This document shows, piece after piece, positions 6,150-15,570 of a stretch of 18,447 nucleotides of DNA (positions are counted from its first letter, which is position 1; every line of letters starts with the position of its first letter). The notes below the pieces were generated by a model. That model worked only from the letters and a program-made list of their open reading frames with translations. It searched no databases and was not told the origin of the DNA. This stretch comes from an uncultured Dysosmobacter sp. (lineage in GTDB: Bacteria; Bacillota; Clostridia; Oscillospirales; Oscillospiraceae). Where the stretch lies: contig CAKSVQ010000031.1 of assembly GCA_934504065.1 (NCBI GenBank), positions 1-18,447 of the forward strand. The letters run 5' to 3'. The position numbers were made by a program, and so were the translations under genes.

Positions 6150-7847
6150 TTACTCTGCCGTTTTCTTCGTTGTCTTTTTAGCGGCAGGCCCTTTCTTTCT
6201 GGTCTTTTTTTCCGTGGTCTTCTCCGCGCTCTTCGCGGCTCTGGCAGTTCTGGCGGCACTCTTCCGCTTTTTCGGCGCTTCCGCCTGCGTAGGAGTTTCC
6301 GCCGCCGCGGCGCTCTCTTCCGTTGCGGCGCTTTCTGCTTTTACGGCGTTTTCCGTCGTTTCGGCGCGCTCCGCCGGGGTCTCCTCCGGTGCCTGCGCCG
6401 TCTCCGGCCATACTCTGCCCAGAATGCCCGCATAAATGCGCAGATATTCCTTTGCGCTTCTCTCCCAACTGAAATCGCCCTGCATGGCCCGCCTGCGCAG
6501 GCGGTCAAAGGCGTCAGGATAATCCTTGTAAAGGTACACGGCTTCCCGGATCACATACAGCATATCGCTGCTGGCGTAATTTGCAAAGGTGAAGCCGTTG
6601 CCGCTGTCCCGCCACGCCTCATAGGGCTGGACGGTATCCTTTAATCCTCCGGTCTCCCGGACGATGGGCACCGTGCCATAGCGCATGGCGATCATCTGGC
6701 TCAGGCCGCAGGGCTCGCTCTTCGAGGGCATCAGGAACAGGTCGCTGCCCGCGTAAATGGCCATGGACAGTTCCTCATTATAGTCCAGCCGGACGGCCAT
6801 CCGTCCGGGATACTGCTGGGCGGCCCAGTGGAAAAACTCCTCGTACTTGCGATCGCCCTTGCCCAGGATCACAAGCTGGATGGGCAGCTCCATCATGTCG
6901 TGCAGCACCTCGCACAAAAGGTCCAGTCCCTTGTGGGAGACCAGACGGCTGACCATGGCCACGATGGGCACCCCCGCGTCCTCCCGCAATCCCAGCATCC
7001 GCTGGAGGGCCGCCTTGTCCTCCGCCTTGCCGGAAAGGTCCTGCGCCGTATAGCGGGCGGTAAGGCCGGGATCGGCGGCGGGATCGTAGCGGCGGACATC
7101 AATGCCGTTGAGCACGCCGGAGAGCTTATACTCACAGCGGCGCATGATCGTCTCCAGTCGATGGGCAAAATACGCCATTTTCAGCTCGTTGGCATAGGTG
7201 GGGGAAACGGTGGTCACCGCGTCGGCGCAGAGAATGGCGCCCTTGAGCAGGTTCACGTCCCCATCCATGATGAGGGTGCCGTCGTCCGCCCAGCCGTGGT
7301 CCAGCCCGAAGAGGTCGCCCAGCGTCTCCAGCCCATAGCGGCCCTGATACTCGATGTTGTGAATGGTCAGGGTAGTCCTGACGGAGCGGAAGCGGTCCTC
7401 CCGCACGCCGTCATCCTTGAGGTAAATGGGCACCAGCGCGGTCTGCCAGTCGTTGCAGTGGATGACCTCCGGCCAGAACTTCAGGTGGGGCAGCATCCGC
7501 ACCACCGCCCGGGAGAAAAAGCCGAAGCGCTCCCCGTCGTCCAGATAGCCGTACAGCTCCGGGCGGAGGAAATACTGCTCGTTATCGATGAAATACCACG
7601 TCACGCCCTCCGCTTCCAGAGAGAATAGGCCGCAGTAGCTGTGCCGCCACGCAAGGTCCACATAGTCATAGCACTCGAATTTCAGCCGCTGGCCGAAGCG
7701 CTCCTTCACTTTCTGGTAAAGGGGCAGCACCACGGCCACCTCCGCGCCCTGCCGGGCCAGCGCCGGGGGTAGGGACCCCGCCACATCCGCAAGGCCGCCT
7801 GTTTTGCAAAAAGGAACCGCCTCACTGGTCGCATACAAAATTTTCAC
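6150..7847 (-). CDS. glgA: Glycogen synthase with an extra acidic/basic C-terminal tail
   Basis: Transfers glucose from ADP-glucose to the end of alpha-1,4-glucan (glycosyltransferase family 5). KTGGLADV (15-22) is the ADP-glucose-binding signature. The C-terminal catalytic block SKSEPCGLSQMIAMRYG (375-391) with ETGGLKDTV (398-406) is intact. The start is GTG at 7845-7847, behind AAAGGAG (7857-7863) in the 30-base gap after glgD. The family usually ends near residue 480, as the core does here (GILGRVW, 474-480). Residues 481-565 are an extra low-complexity tail. It is first Glu/Ala/Thr-rich (481-524), then Lys/Arg/Ala-rich (525-565), like histone H1 or AlgP tails. The tail is in frame up to the stop, with no sign of a frameshift. 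Its role is unknown; binding to nucleic acid, polyphosphate or the glycogen surface is speculation. Confidence 0.97.
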   Translation of the reverse strand: MKILYATSEAVPFCKTGGLADVAGSLPPALARQGAEVAVVLPLYQKVKERFGQRLKFECYDYVDLAWRHSYCGLFSLEAEGVTWYFIDNEQYFLRPELYGYLDDGERFGFFSRAVVRMLPHLKFWPEVIHCNDWQTALVPIYLKDDGVREDRFRSVRTTLTIHNIEYQGRYGLETLGDLFGLDHGWADDGTLIMDGDVNLLKGAILCADAVTTVSPTYANELKMAYFAHRLETIMRRCEYKLSGVLNGIDVRRYDPAADPGLTARYTAQDLSGKAEDKAALQRMLGLREDAGVPIVAMVSRLVSHKGLDLLCEVLHDMMELPIQLVILGKGDRKYEEFFHWAAQQYPGRMAVRLDYNEELSMAIYAGSDLFLMPSKSEPCGLSQMIAMRYGTVPIVRETGGLKDTVQPYEAWRDSGNGFTFANYASSDMLYVIREAVYLYKDYPDAFDRLRRRAMQGDFSWERSAKEYLRIYAGILGRVWPETAQAPEETPAERAETTENAVKAESAATEESAAAAETPTQAEAPKKRKSAARTARAAKSAEKTTEKKTRKKGPAAKKTTKKTAE

Positions 7848-7877
7848 AGGTCAACTCTCCTTTCTCGCCGTCCGCGC

Positions 7878-8987
7878 TCACACCACGCTGCCCTTGGCCA
7901 GCACCAGCGGATAGGTACCGTGGCCCATCAAGGTGCGGCCGGGCAGGATCTGCACTTCCTTGTCCGCGATGATATAGCTCAAGCGGGCGTTTTCTCCCAC
8001 GCTTGTTTCCTTGAACAGCACACAGTTTCGCACCTGCGCACCCTTTTCCACCACCACGCCGGGGAACAGCACAGAATTTTCCACGCTGCCCTCAATGCGG
8101 CAGCCGTCCGCCACCAGCGAATTGACGCAGTGCCCCGCCGAGCCGATGTAGGTGGAGGGCTTATCCGCCCCCTTGGCCCGGATGGGCCGCTCCGGGGTGA
8201 AGAGCTCTTTGCGGATGGCGGGGTCCAGCAGCTGCATGCTGCGGTCATAATACTCCTGCACCGAGCGGATCTGGGCGGCAAAGCCGTTCCACACATAGCC
8301 CCGCAGGTTCAGCGTGTTTTTCCTAGCCTGCAATTCCCGCCGCCAGCTGAACTGGTCGTGGGCGGAGCACTCGTCCACCAGCTCGCACAGCAGCTTTTTG
8401 GAGAGAATGAACACATCCAGCCCCCGGTAGCCCCGGGGCGTGTGCAGGTGGTAGAGCACCTCGGTGATGCGGCCGTCGGCATCCATTTCAAAATACGTGC
8501 CGTCTTCCGTTGCAAAGCTGTCGTCCCCGCAGACCACCGTCACGTCCGCACCGGAGGAAATGTGCCGCTCCAGAATGTCCGAAACCGGAAGATTCACCAC
8601 CAGATCGCCGTCCATCAGCGCCACATACTCCTGCCGAATTTCCGCCAGATAGCTGCGCACCCCGGCCAGCGCCTCGATCTTGCCCCGGAAGGGCAGCACG
8701 CCCCAGTTGCGCTGATAGTTAAACGGCGGCAGCACCCGCAGTCCGCCGCGCTTGCGGCTCAGGTCCCATTCCTTGCCCGTTCCCAGATGATCCAGCATAC
8801 TCTGATAGCGCCCGTGCAGCACCACGCCCACGTCGGTCACGCCTGCGTTGACCAGATTGGAAAGGGCGAAGTCCACCGCCCGATAGCGCCCGCCAAATGG
8901 AATGGACGCCGAGGAACGGACCTCCACCAGCTCCCGCAGGTCGCCCCGCCGCTCATAGGCGAAAATGATTCCATGCAGTCCGTTCAT
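7878..8987 (-). CDS. glgD: GlgD subunit of glucose-1-phosphate adenylyltransferase
   Basis: A 369-residue paralogue of GlgC. In Bacillus and clostridia it forms a hetero-oligomer with GlgC and raises or tunes ADP-glucose synthesis. The nucleotidyltransferase fold is recognisable ([17 protein letters not shown], 28-44), and a left-handed beta-helix C-terminus with hexapeptide-like repeats follows. The N-terminal glycine-rich nucleotide loop seen in GlgC (AGGQGSRL) is replaced by [12 protein letters not shown] (9-20), so GlgD is probably not catalytic alone. The ATG at 8985-8987 overlaps the glgC stop in ATGA, with a full AGGAGGTG site (8993-9000) inside the end of glgC. The overlap favours equal production of the two subunits. 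Confidence 0.95.
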   Translation of the reverse strand: MNGLHGIIFAYERRGDLRELVEVRSSASIPFGGRYRAVDFALSNLVNAGVTDVGVVLHGRYQSMLDHLGTGKEWDLSRKRGGLRVLPPFNYQRNWGVLPFRGKIEALAGVRSYLAEIRQEYVALMDGDLVVNLPVSDILERHISSGADVTVVCGDDSFATEDGTYFEMDADGRITEVLYHLHTPRGYRGLDVFILSKKLLCELVDECSAHDQFSWRRELQARKNTLNLRGYVWNGFAAQIRSVQEYYDRSMQLLDPAIRKELFTPERPIRAKGADKPSTYIGSAGHCVNSLVADGCRIEGSVENSVLFPGVVVEKGAQVRNCVLFKETSVGENARLSYIIADKEVQILPGRTLMGHGTYPLVLAKGSVV

Positions 8988-10192
8988 TTGGACACCTCCT
9001 CACCGCTGCGGCTGAGCATCACGCCGGGGCGGATATGCTTTCCCTCCGGCACGGCGCAATGGGGGGCCAGCACCGTCAGCCCCCACGGCTCCGGCGCCGT
9101 GGCCTCCGGTGTGCCGCCTACGTGACAGTTTTTGCCGATCTGGCACCCCTCGCCCAAAATGGCGTATTCCACCACCGCGCCGGGCTCCACCACGGTGCCG
9201 GGCAGCAGCACGGAATAGCTGACGAACGCCCCCTCGCCAATGACCACATTGGGCGAGAGCACGGAGTTTTCCACCCGGCCCTCCAGATCACTGCCGCGGT
9301 TGAAGGCGCTGTGGCTCACCTGCGCACCGGAACCCAGGAACGTAGGCGGCGCGTTGACGGAGCGGGCGTAAATGGGCCACGAATCATCGTTGAGGTCCAG
9401 CCCGGACTCCGGCGAGAGCATATCCATGTTGGCGTCCCATAAGGATACCAGCGTACCCACATCCTTCCAATAGCCGTTGAAGCGGTAGGCCGCCATCCGC
9501 TCGCCGCTGCGCAGCATGGCGGGGATCACGTTTTTGCCGAAGTCGTTTTCCGACGCGGGGTCGGCCTCGTCCTCTGTCAGATAGCGGCGCAGCGCCTTCC
9601 ACGAAAAGACATAAATGCCCATGGACGCCAGATTGCTCTTGGGCTCCTTCGGCTTTTCGGCAAACTCGGTGATCAGGTCTTCCCCATCCACCGCCATGAT
9701 ACCAAAGCGGCTGGCCTCGTCCCATGGCACCTCCATCACGGAGATGGTGCACGCCGCCCCTGCCGCCTTGTGCCGGGCCAGCATCTTGGAATAGTCCATC
9801 TTATAAATGTGGTCGCCGGAGAGCACCAGCACATACTCCGGGTCGTAAAGGTCGATAAAGCCGATGTTCTGGTAAATGGCGTTGGCCGTGCCCTTGTACC
9901 ACGTGCCGCCCCTGCTGCCCTGATAGGGCGGCAGGATATGTACGCCGCCGTCGGAATCGTCCAGGTCCCACGGCTGGCCGCTGCCGATATAGCTGTTGAG
10001 CTCCAGCGGGCGGTACTGGGTCAGCACGCCCACGGTGTCGATGCCGGAATTGGTGCAGTTGGACAGGGGGAAATCAATGATACGGTATTTGCCGCCAAAG
10101 GGCACGGCGGGCTTCGCCATGTCCCCGGTCAGGACATACAGCCGACTGCCCTGCCCTCCGGCCAGCAGCATGGCGATACACTCTTTTTTCAT
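8984..10192 (-). CDS. glgC: Glucose-1-phosphate adenylyltransferase, catalytic subunit
   Basis: Makes ADP-glucose and pyrophosphate from ATP and glucose-1-phosphate, the committed step of bacterial glycogen synthesis. The 402 residues show the nucleotide loop AGGQGSRL (11-18), the [19 protein letters not shown] block (28-46), the catalytic-site [10 protein letters not shown] (125-134, Asp127) and the FAEKPKEP substrate loop. A beta-helix domain with hexapeptide repeats occupies roughly the last 110 residues. The ATG at 10190-10192 overlaps the glgB stop by four bases. AAAGGAG lies 11 bases upstream. Allosteric effector preference cannot be read from the sequence with confidence. Confidence 0.97.
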   Translation of the reverse strand: MKKECIAMLLAGGQGSRLYVLTGDMAKPAVPFGGKYRIIDFPLSNCTNSGIDTVGVLTQYRPLELNSYIGSGQPWDLDDSDGGVHILPPYQGSRGGTWYKGTANAIYQNIGFIDLYDPEYVLVLSGDHIYKMDYSKMLARHKAAGAACTISVMEVPWDEASRFGIMAVDGEDLITEFAEKPKEPKSNLASMGIYVFSWKALRRYLTEDEADPASENDFGKNVIPAMLRSGERMAAYRFNGYWKDVGTLVSLWDANMDMLSPESGLDLNDDSWPIYARSVNAPPTFLGSGAQVSHSAFNRGSDLEGRVENSVLSPNVVIGEGAFVSYSVLLPGTVVEPGAVVEYAILGEGCQIGKNCHVGGTPEATAPEPWGLTVLAPHCAVPEGKHIRPGVMLSRSGEEVSK

Positions 10193-12114
10193 GGATGTTC
10201 CAGCTCCTTTGCCTCTTTTTTCTTCCCGGGCAGCCTGCCGTCGCCCCGCAGGAACACCGCCCCGAAGGCCGGGATACGGATGGCCGCGGACTGCTCTTTT
10301 CCGTGGGAGGGGATGCGCTCCACCGCCACCGACTCCGTGTCGCCGAAGCCGCCGCCGCCGTATTCCACAGCGTCGGTATTGAAGACGGGGAGATACCTCC
10401 GGTGGGCGGGAACGCCCATCCGGTAGTTCTCATAGGGATTGGGGGAAAAATTGACGGCGCACAGCAGGTCGCGGCCCTTTTTGTCCTTTCGGAGAAAGAC
10501 CACCACGTTATTCTGGTTGTCGTCCGCCACCAGCCACTCAAAGCCCGCCCAGTCAAAGTCGATCTCCCAGAGGGCTTTTTCCTTTTTGTAAAAGGCGTTG
10601 GCGTCGCGGAAGAAGGTGTGGAGCCTGCGGTTACCCTCCCGTTCCAGCAGATACCAGTCCAGCGCCTGATTGGCGTTCCACTCGTGCCACTGTCCCAGCT
10701 CCGCCCCCATAAACAGCAGCTTTTTGCCGGGATGTGCCAGAAGGTATGCGTAAAATCCCCGGGTGCAGCCCAGCTGCTGGGGATAGTCCCCGGGCATTTT
10801 GCCCACCAGCGACCCCTTCATGTGCACCACCTCGTCATGGGAGATGGGCAGGACGAAGTTTTCCGAAAAGGCGTACATCATGGAAAATGTCACGTCCTTG
10901 TGGTGGTACTGCCGGAACCACGGGTCCATTTTCAGATAATGGCACATGTCGTTCATCCAGCCCATGTTCCACTTGAGGTTGAAGCCAAGGCCCCCGTCCT
11001 CCACCGGGCGGGTGACCATGGGCCATGCGGTGGATTCCTCCGCCACCATCAAAACGGCGGGGTCCACGGAAAAGGCCATGGTGTTGAGCTGCCTTAAAAA
11101 GTCGATGGCCTCCAGATTCTCCCGCCCGCCGTGGATGTTGGGTGTCCATGTGCCGCCGGGGCGGTCATAATCCAGATACAGCATGGAGGCCACGGCATCC
11201 ACCCGCAGCCCGTCGATATGGTATTCCTCCAGCCAATACCGGGCGGAGGAGAGCAGGAAGCTTCGCACCTCGGGGCGGCCATAGTCAAAGACCCGGGTGC
11301 CCCATGAGGTGTGCTCCCACTTGCCGGGGTCGCTGTATTCATAGCAGCAGCCGCCGTCAAATTCGTACAGGCCCTGCTCGTCCTTGCAGAAATGGGCGGG
11401 CACCCAGTCCAGCAGCACCGCGATGCCGTTGCGGTGCATATGGTTGACGAACCACATGAAACCGTGGGGCGTGCCGAAGCGGGAGGTGGGGGCAAAATAC
11501 CCGGTGCACTGATAGCCCCACGAGTCGTCCAGCGGATGCTCGGTGACCGGAAGCAGCTCGATGGCGGTATAGCCCATCTCCCGGACATAGGCGGCAAGCT
11601 GGCGGGCAAGGTCCCGGTAATCGATGAAATCGCCGTTTTCCCGCCTGCGCCATGAGCCCAGATGGACCTCATAAATATTCAGTGGGGAATCGTAAACCAG
11701 ATGCCGCTGCTTGCGCTGGCGGAACGCCTGATCCGACCAGGAAAAGCCATCAATGTCATAGAGCTTGCTGGCTGTGGCAGGGCGGGTCTCCGTATGGAAA
11801 CCGTAGGGATCGGCCTTCATGTGCAGTTCGCCGTCGCAGCCCAGCACGGCGTATTTATAGGCCGTGTAGACCGGAAGGTCCGGAATGAAGCCCTCCCAGA
11901 CCTCGCCGTTTTTTTTCAGCGGGTTGGCATCGGTGCTCCAGCCGTTGAAGTCCCCGGCCACGGATACTGCCCGGGCCTGCGGGGCCCACACCCGGAAAAG
12001 CCAGCCGGATCGTCCCCGGCGCTTGGCAGGGTGCGCGCCGAACCATCGCCAGCCGTCCGTCAAGCCGCCGCTGTGAAAGCGCGCGGCCCGGTCCTTGCTC
12101 GTCTGCTTTTCCAT
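10189..12114 (-). CDS. glgB: 1,4-alpha-glucan branching enzyme
   Basis: Cuts alpha-1,4 chains and rejoins them as alpha-1,6 branches (glycoside hydrolase family 13). The protein has 641 residues. A carbohydrate-binding module 48 domain lies near 30-120 ([20 protein letters not shown]). The catalytic barrel holds GLRVDAV with nucleophile Asp306, AEEST with the acid/base Glu359, and ISHDE with Asp427. A C-terminal all-beta domain ends near 625. The start ATG at 12112-12114 is chosen because GAGGAG (12120-12125) sits five bases upstream. An in-frame ATG at 12141 would add only MARRRRGDD and would bury that site. It is the first gene of the glg operon, transcribed from 12199-12227. Confidence 0.96.
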   Translation of the reverse strand: MEKQTSKDRAARFHSGGLTDGWRWFGAHPAKRRGRSGWLFRVWAPQARAVSVAGDFNGWSTDANPLKKNGEVWEGFIPDLPVYTAYKYAVLGCDGELHMKADPYGFHTETRPATASKLYDIDGFSWSDQAFRQRKQRHLVYDSPLNIYEVHLGSWRRRENGDFIDYRDLARQLAAYVREMGYTAIELLPVTEHPLDDSWGYQCTGYFAPTSRFGTPHGFMWFVNHMHRNGIAVLLDWVPAHFCKDEQGLYEFDGGCCYEYSDPGKWEHTSWGTRVFDYGRPEVRSFLLSSARYWLEEYHIDGLRVDAVASMLYLDYDRPGGTWTPNIHGGRENLEAIDFLRQLNTMAFSVDPAVLMVAEESTAWPMVTRPVEDGGLGFNLKWNMGWMNDMCHYLKMDPWFRQYHHKDVTFSMMYAFSENFVLPISHDEVVHMKGSLVGKMPGDYPQQLGCTRGFYAYLLAHPGKKLLFMGAELGQWHEWNANQALDWYLLEREGNRRLHTFFRDANAFYKKEKALWEIDFDWAGFEWLVADDNQNNVVVFLRKDKKGRDLLCAVNFSPNPYENYRMGVPAHRRYLPVFNTDAVEYGGGGFGDTESVAVERIPSHGKEQSAAIRIPAFGAVFLRGDGRLPGKKKEAKELEHP

Positions 12115-12176
12115 ATCGTCTCCTCTTCTCCGCCGGGCCACCGTTCTCGGCTGCCCCTCCCGCAGGGGACGGCGCG

Positions 12177-12212
12177 GCAGGTCGTATTTCTTATCATAAT
12201 TATACGACCTGC
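12177..12212. promoter_or_regulatory. 36-bp dyad over the glg promoter, candidate operator
   Basis: Perfect 11-bp arms GCAGGTCGTAT (12177-12187) and ATACGACCTGC (12202-12212) flank 14 AT-rich bases. An inner palindrome TTATCATAA (12191-12199) is almost concentric. The right arm overlaps the -10 box and part of the spacer, and the left arm covers about +5 to +15. That is where a repressor dimer would block RNA polymerase. The element is too early in the transcript to be a full leader hairpin, because the right arm is not transcribed. Confidence 0.6.
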
Positions 12213-12227
12213 GAAAAAATGCGTCAA
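12199..12227 (-). promoter_or_regulatory. Promoter of the glgBCDAP operon
   Basis: On the minus strand TTGACG (12222-12227), 17 bp, TATAAT (12199-12204). This is close to the sigma-A consensus. The predicted start is near 12192, giving a leader of about 78 nt before glgB. Confidence 0.85.
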
Positions 12228-12427
12228 GGACGGCGCTGTCGAAAAAGGCGGCGGTTTTTGGTTTATTCTCCCAGTAGACACGTTTTTTGTTTCTCCGTTT
12301 TTGTGCATTCCGTCACACCCAGTCCGTATTTACGAACCCTTTTCAAAAATTTAACCTTTTCATTGATTTTAACCGGGCCGTCTGCTAAAATAAGTTGAAT
12401 TTTGTCTGCATTCCGGGAGGTTTTCTC
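12213..12427. other. Divergent intergenic region between glgB and the TauE-like gene
   Basis: It carries the -35 box of the glg promoter at 12222-12227 and the promoter of the TauE-like gene at 12363-12391. The middle (about 12240-12360) is T-rich on the plus strand, and no gene or stable hairpin was found in it. Confidence 0.5.
12363..12391 (+). promoter_or_regulatory. Promoter of the TauE/SafE-family gene
   Basis: TTGATT (12363-12368), 17 bp, TAAAAT (12386-12391), with the ATG about 30 bases after the predicted start site. Confidence 0.75.
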
Positions 12428-13252
12428 ATGCTGTCTGGCATTGCATCGTTTTTCACCAGTGTCATGATCGGGCCGCTGCCGCTGTGGTCGGTGGCGCTGG
12501 TGTGCGTGGGCGTGTTTTTCGCCGGATTTATGGACTCCATCGCCGGGGGTGGCGGCACCATTTCCGTGCCCACCTACCTCATTGCCTTTTCCGGCCTGCC
12601 CACCTACTATACGCTGGGCACCAACAAGCTCTCCTCCTGCATCGGAACGGTGTTTTCCACCGCCCGGTTCATCAAAAACGGCTATGTGAACTGGCGGCTG
12701 TGCGCCCCCTCCGTGGTGCTGGCGCTGCTGGGCTCTGTCGGCGGAACATGGCTCCAGCTCCGCACACCGGACGTGGTGCTGAAATATCTGCTGGTGATGA
12801 TCCTGCCCATCGTGGCCTTTGTCACCCTGCGCAACCAGGAATGGCCGGACGAGCCGGGAACGATTTCTTTCCGCCGTCAGGCCGCCATTGTGTGGGCCGG
12901 GGCACTGGTCATCGGCCTTTACGACGGGTATTATGGCCCCGGCACCGGGACTTTCCTGATGCTGATCTTCATCCGCCTTGCCAAAATGGACACCCGCCAC
13001 GCCGCGGGCTGCGTGAAGGTGATCAATCTGGCCTCCAACCTCGGCAGCCTGTGCTCGGCCCTGATTGCCGGAACGGTCATCATCCGCGTGGGGCTCATCG
13101 CCGCTGTGGCCTCCATTGCGGGGCACTATCTGGGGGCGGGACTGGCCATTAAAAATGGCAGCAAGATCGTCCGCCCCACGGTGATCGTGGTGCTGCTCCT
13201 GCTGACGCTGAAGATCGGCAGCGAGCTGCTGTTCCCCCAGTTCTGGGCCTGA
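12428..13252 (+). CDS. TauE/SafE (TSUP, DUF81) family membrane permease
   Basis: A polytopic inner-membrane protein of 274 residues with about eight hydrophobic segments. It has the two internally related TSUP signatures: AGFMDSIAGGGGTISVP followed by GTNKLSS in the N-terminal half, and GLYDGYYGPGTGTFLM in the C-terminal half. The family exports or imports small organosulfur or organic anions such as sulfite, sulfoacetate or taurine-derived products, and the substrate cannot be read here. The ATG at 12428 follows GGGAGG (12415-12420) by seven bases. An in-frame ATG at 12395 is rejected because it precedes that site. The neighbouring methionine genes make a sulfur-related substrate attractive, but they are in a separate, convergent unit. 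Confidence 0.9.
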   Translation: MLSGIASFFTSVMIGPLPLWSVALVCVGVFFAGFMDSIAGGGGTISVPTYLIAFSGLPTYYTLGTNKLSSCIGTVFSTARFIKNGYVNWRLCAPSVVLALLGSVGGTWLQLRTPDVVLKYLLVMILPIVAFVTLRNQEWPDEPGTISFRRQAAIVWAGALVIGLYDGYYGPGTGTFLMLIFIRLAKMDTRHAAGCVKVINLASNLGSLCSALIAGTVIIRVGLIAAVASIAGHYLGAGLAIKNGSKIVRPTVIVVLLLLTLKIGSELLFPQFWA

Positions 13253-13263
13253 TAGTGTGTAAA

Positions 13264-13299
13264 ACCCCCGCCGCATTCCGAAAAGGATGCGGCGGGGGT
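13264..13299. terminator. Bidirectional terminator between the TauE-like gene and metA
   Basis: Arms ACCCCCGCCGCAT (13264-13276) and ATGCGGCGGGGGT (13287-13299), extended by CC/GG inside. On the minus strand the stem is followed by TTTT, and on the plus strand by a weaker TCTTGTT. It serves convergent genes that stop at 13252 and 13326. Confidence 0.88.
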
Positions 13300-13325
13300 C
13301 TTGTTGAACGGTTGAAAACATCTGG

Positions 13326-14264
13326 TCAGTCATCCGTGCGGACGCCGTTTTCGATCTGGCGGATGTCGTAGGGCGAGGTCTGGTAAACGCAGTAGTTCAG
13401 CCAGTTGCCGTACAGCAGGTGGGCGCAGCTCCGCCAGTCCATTTTCGGGCGCTTTGCAGGGTCGTCCCCGGGGAAGTAATGCCAAGGCACCCGAATGTCC
13501 ACACCCGCGGCCAAGTCCCGCTGATACTCTTTGTAGAGCGTGTCCCGGTCGTATTCCGCGTGGCCCATCAAAAAGACCTGCCGACACTGGTCAGTCTTCA
13601 CGGCGTAGACCCCGGCTTCTTCTGACGAGGCAAGAATTTTCAACTCCGGCACCGCCTCAATGTCCGCCCGGTCCACGGTGGTGTTGCGGGAGTGGGGCAC
13701 CCAGAACGTGTCGTCAAAGCCCCGGAAGAGGATGAAATTGGGGTCCTCCACCGTATGCTCGAACACACCGAAAAGCTTTTGGGGCAGCACCCGCTTGGGG
13801 ATGCCGTAATGGTAATACAGCCCGGCCTGCGCCCCCCAGCAGATGTGCAGCGTGGAGTGGACGTGCGTCTTGCTCCACTCCATGATCTCGCACAGCTCCG
13901 GCCAGTAGTCCACCTCCTCAAAGGGCATCAACTCCACCGGGGCGCCGGTGATGATCAGCCCGTCGAAGGTGCGCTCCTTCACCTCGGCAAAGGTCTTGTA
14001 AAAGGCCAGCATATGGGCCTGCGAGGTGTTTTTGGACACATGGGCCGCCGGGGCGATCAGCTCCAGCTCAATTTGCAGCGGGGTGTTGCCCAGCACCCGG
14101 GCCAGCTGGGTCTCGGTGTCCACCTTGGTGGGCATCAGGTTCAGCAGCAGAATTTGCAGTGGGCGGATGTCCTGCGCCACGGCGCGGGTCTCCGTCATGA
14201 CAAAGATATTCTCCCGGGAAAGCACCCCGGTGGCAGGCAGTTCGTTGGGAATTTTGATCGGCAC
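13326..14264 (-). CDS. metA: Homoserine O-acetyltransferase (MetA/HTS family)
   Basis: Acylates the hydroxyl of L-homoserine for methionine synthesis. At 312 residues it is normal length. The catalytic residues fall at the reference numbers: Cys142 in HICWGAQAG, His235 and Glu237 in MGHAEYD. Residue 111 is Glu (GAPVELM). In this family Glu111 goes with acetyl-CoA and Gly111 with succinyl-CoA, so O-acetylhomoserine is the predicted product in spite of the common annotation as succinyltransferase. The start is GTG at 14262-14264, behind GGAGGAG inside the end of metY and one base after its stop. An upstream ATG at 14291 lies inside metY and is not used in this call. Confidence 0.94.
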   Translation of the reverse strand: MPIKIPNELPATGVLSRENIFVMTETRAVAQDIRPLQILLLNLMPTKVDTETQLARVLGNTPLQIELELIAPAAHVSKNTSQAHMLAFYKTFAEVKERTFDGLIITGAPVELMPFEEVDYWPELCEIMEWSKTHVHSTLHICWGAQAGLYYHYGIPKRVLPQKLFGVFEHTVEDPNFILFRGFDDTFWVPHSRNTTVDRADIEAVPELKILASSEEAGVYAVKTDQCRQVFLMGHAEYDRDTLYKEYQRDLAAGVDIRVPWHYFPGDDPAKRPKMDWRSCAHLLYGNWLNYCVYQTSPYDIRQIENGVRTDD

Positions 14265-14265
14265 G

Positions 14266-15549
14266 TCAGATCTCCTCCAGCGCCTGCGCAATGTCGGCGA
14301 TCAGGTCCTCTTTACTTTCCAGCCCGCAGCTCATGCGGACAAGGCCCGCCGGGACCCCGGCGGCGGAAAGCTGCTCCTCCGTCATCTGGCGGTGGGTGGA
14401 GGTGGCGGGATTGAGGCAGCAGGTGCGGGCGTCGGCCACATGGGTCTCGATGGCGGCCAGCTTCAGCGTCTTCATAAAGCGCTCCGCCGCGGCCCGTCCG
14501 CCCTTGAGCTCGAAGGAGACCACGCCGCAGGAGCCGTTGGGCAGGTATTTTTCCGCAAGGGCGTGATAGGGGTCGCCGGGCAGACCGCAGTAATGCACCG
14601 TTTCCACCTTGGGGTGGGCGGCGAGGAACTCCGCCACGGCCTGTCCGTTTTCACAGTGCCGGACCATGCGCACGTGCAGGCTCTCCAGCCCCAAATTCAG
14701 ATAAAACGCGCTCTGGGGCGAGGGTGTGGAGCCAAAGTCCCGCATGAGCTGGGCGGTGCACTTGGTAATAAACGCCCCGCCGTTTCCGAACTTTTCCGCG
14801 TAGGTGATGCCGTGATAGCTCTCATCCGGGGTGCACAGGCCGGGGAATTTCTCCGCGTGGGCCATCCAGTCGAACTTGCCGGAATCCACAATGGCGCCGC
14901 CTACGGCCGCGCCGTGGCCGTCCATATACTTGGTGGTGGAGTGGGTGACAATATCCGCCCCCCACTGGAATGGGCGGCAGCCGATGGGCGTTGCAAAGGT
15001 GTTGTCCACGATCAGCGGTACGCCGTGGTCATGGGCCGCTTTGGCGAATTTTTCAATATCCAGCACCGTGAGGGCGGGGTTTGCGATGGTCTCGCCGAAA
15101 ACGGCTTTGGTATTGGGCCGGAAAGCGGCGTTCAGCTCCTCATCCGTGCAGTCGGGGGCCACAAAGGTGGCCTCCACGCCCATTTTGCGCATGGTCACGT
15201 CGATGAGGTTGAAGGTGCCGCCGTAAATGCTGGAGGATGCCACGATATGGTCGCCGCAGGAGGCAATGTTGAACAGGGCGAAGAAGTTGGCCGCCTGACC
15301 GGAGGAGGTCAGCATGGCCGCCGTGCCGCCCTCCAGGGCGCAGATCTTGGCGGCCACCGCGTCGCAGGTGGGGTTTTGCAGGCGGGAGTAAAAATAGCCG
15401 CTGGCTTCCAGATCAAAGAGCCTGCCCATATCCTCGCTGGTGGCGTATTTAAACGTGGTGGACTGGACAATGGGGATCTGTCTCGGTTCGCCGTTGCCGG
15501 GGGTGTATCCACCCTGCACGCAGACAGTTTCCGGGCGGTAATTGTGCAT
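14266..15549 (-). CDS. metY: O-acetylhomoserine sulfhydrylase (PLP-dependent)
   Basis: Converts O-acetylhomoserine and sulfide (or methanethiol) to homocysteine (or methionine). The 427 residues fit the longer MetY branch of the Cys/Met-metabolism PLP family; cystathionine gamma-synthases are nearer 380. SRLQNPT (55-61) is a conserved substrate/PLP block. Lys207 in [11 protein letters not shown] binds PLP, with Asp182 in VDNTFATP contacting the ring. The ATG at 15547-15549 follows AAAGGA (15557-15562). The gene is 21 bases downstream of the channel gene and one base upstream of metA, so MetA product and MetY substrate agree. Confidence 0.94.
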   Translation of the reverse strand: MHNYRPETVCVQGGYTPGNGEPRQIPIVQSTTFKYATSEDMGRLFDLEASGYFYSRLQNPTCDAVAAKICALEGGTAAMLTSSGQAANFFALFNIASCGDHIVASSSIYGGTFNLIDVTMRKMGVEATFVAPDCTDEELNAAFRPNTKAVFGETIANPALTVLDIEKFAKAAHDHGVPLIVDNTFATPIGCRPFQWGADIVTHSTTKYMDGHGAAVGGAIVDSGKFDWMAHAEKFPGLCTPDESYHGITYAEKFGNGGAFITKCTAQLMRDFGSTPSPQSAFYLNLGLESLHVRMVRHCENGQAVAEFLAAHPKVETVHYCGLPGDPYHALAEKYLPNGSCGVVSFELKGGRAAAERFMKTLKLAAIETHVADARTCCLNPATSTHRQMTEEQLSAAGVPAGLVRMSCGLESKEDLIADIAQALEEI

Positions 15550-15570
15550 AATTCGATCCTTTCTCCGGGA

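Noticed and set aside
3720..6644. 974-codon open frame on the plus strand, antisense to glgP and glgA
   Set aside because: Long antisense frames are common opposite GC-rich genes. The composition is His/Gly/Val/Leu-rich with no recognisable domain, and both strands cannot code for the clear glgP and glgA motifs and a second protein here.
12263..13333. 356-codon minus-strand frame antisense to the TauE-like gene
   Set aside because: It spans a terminator and a promoter region and is a His/Gln/Gly-rich shadow of a well-supported membrane protein gene.
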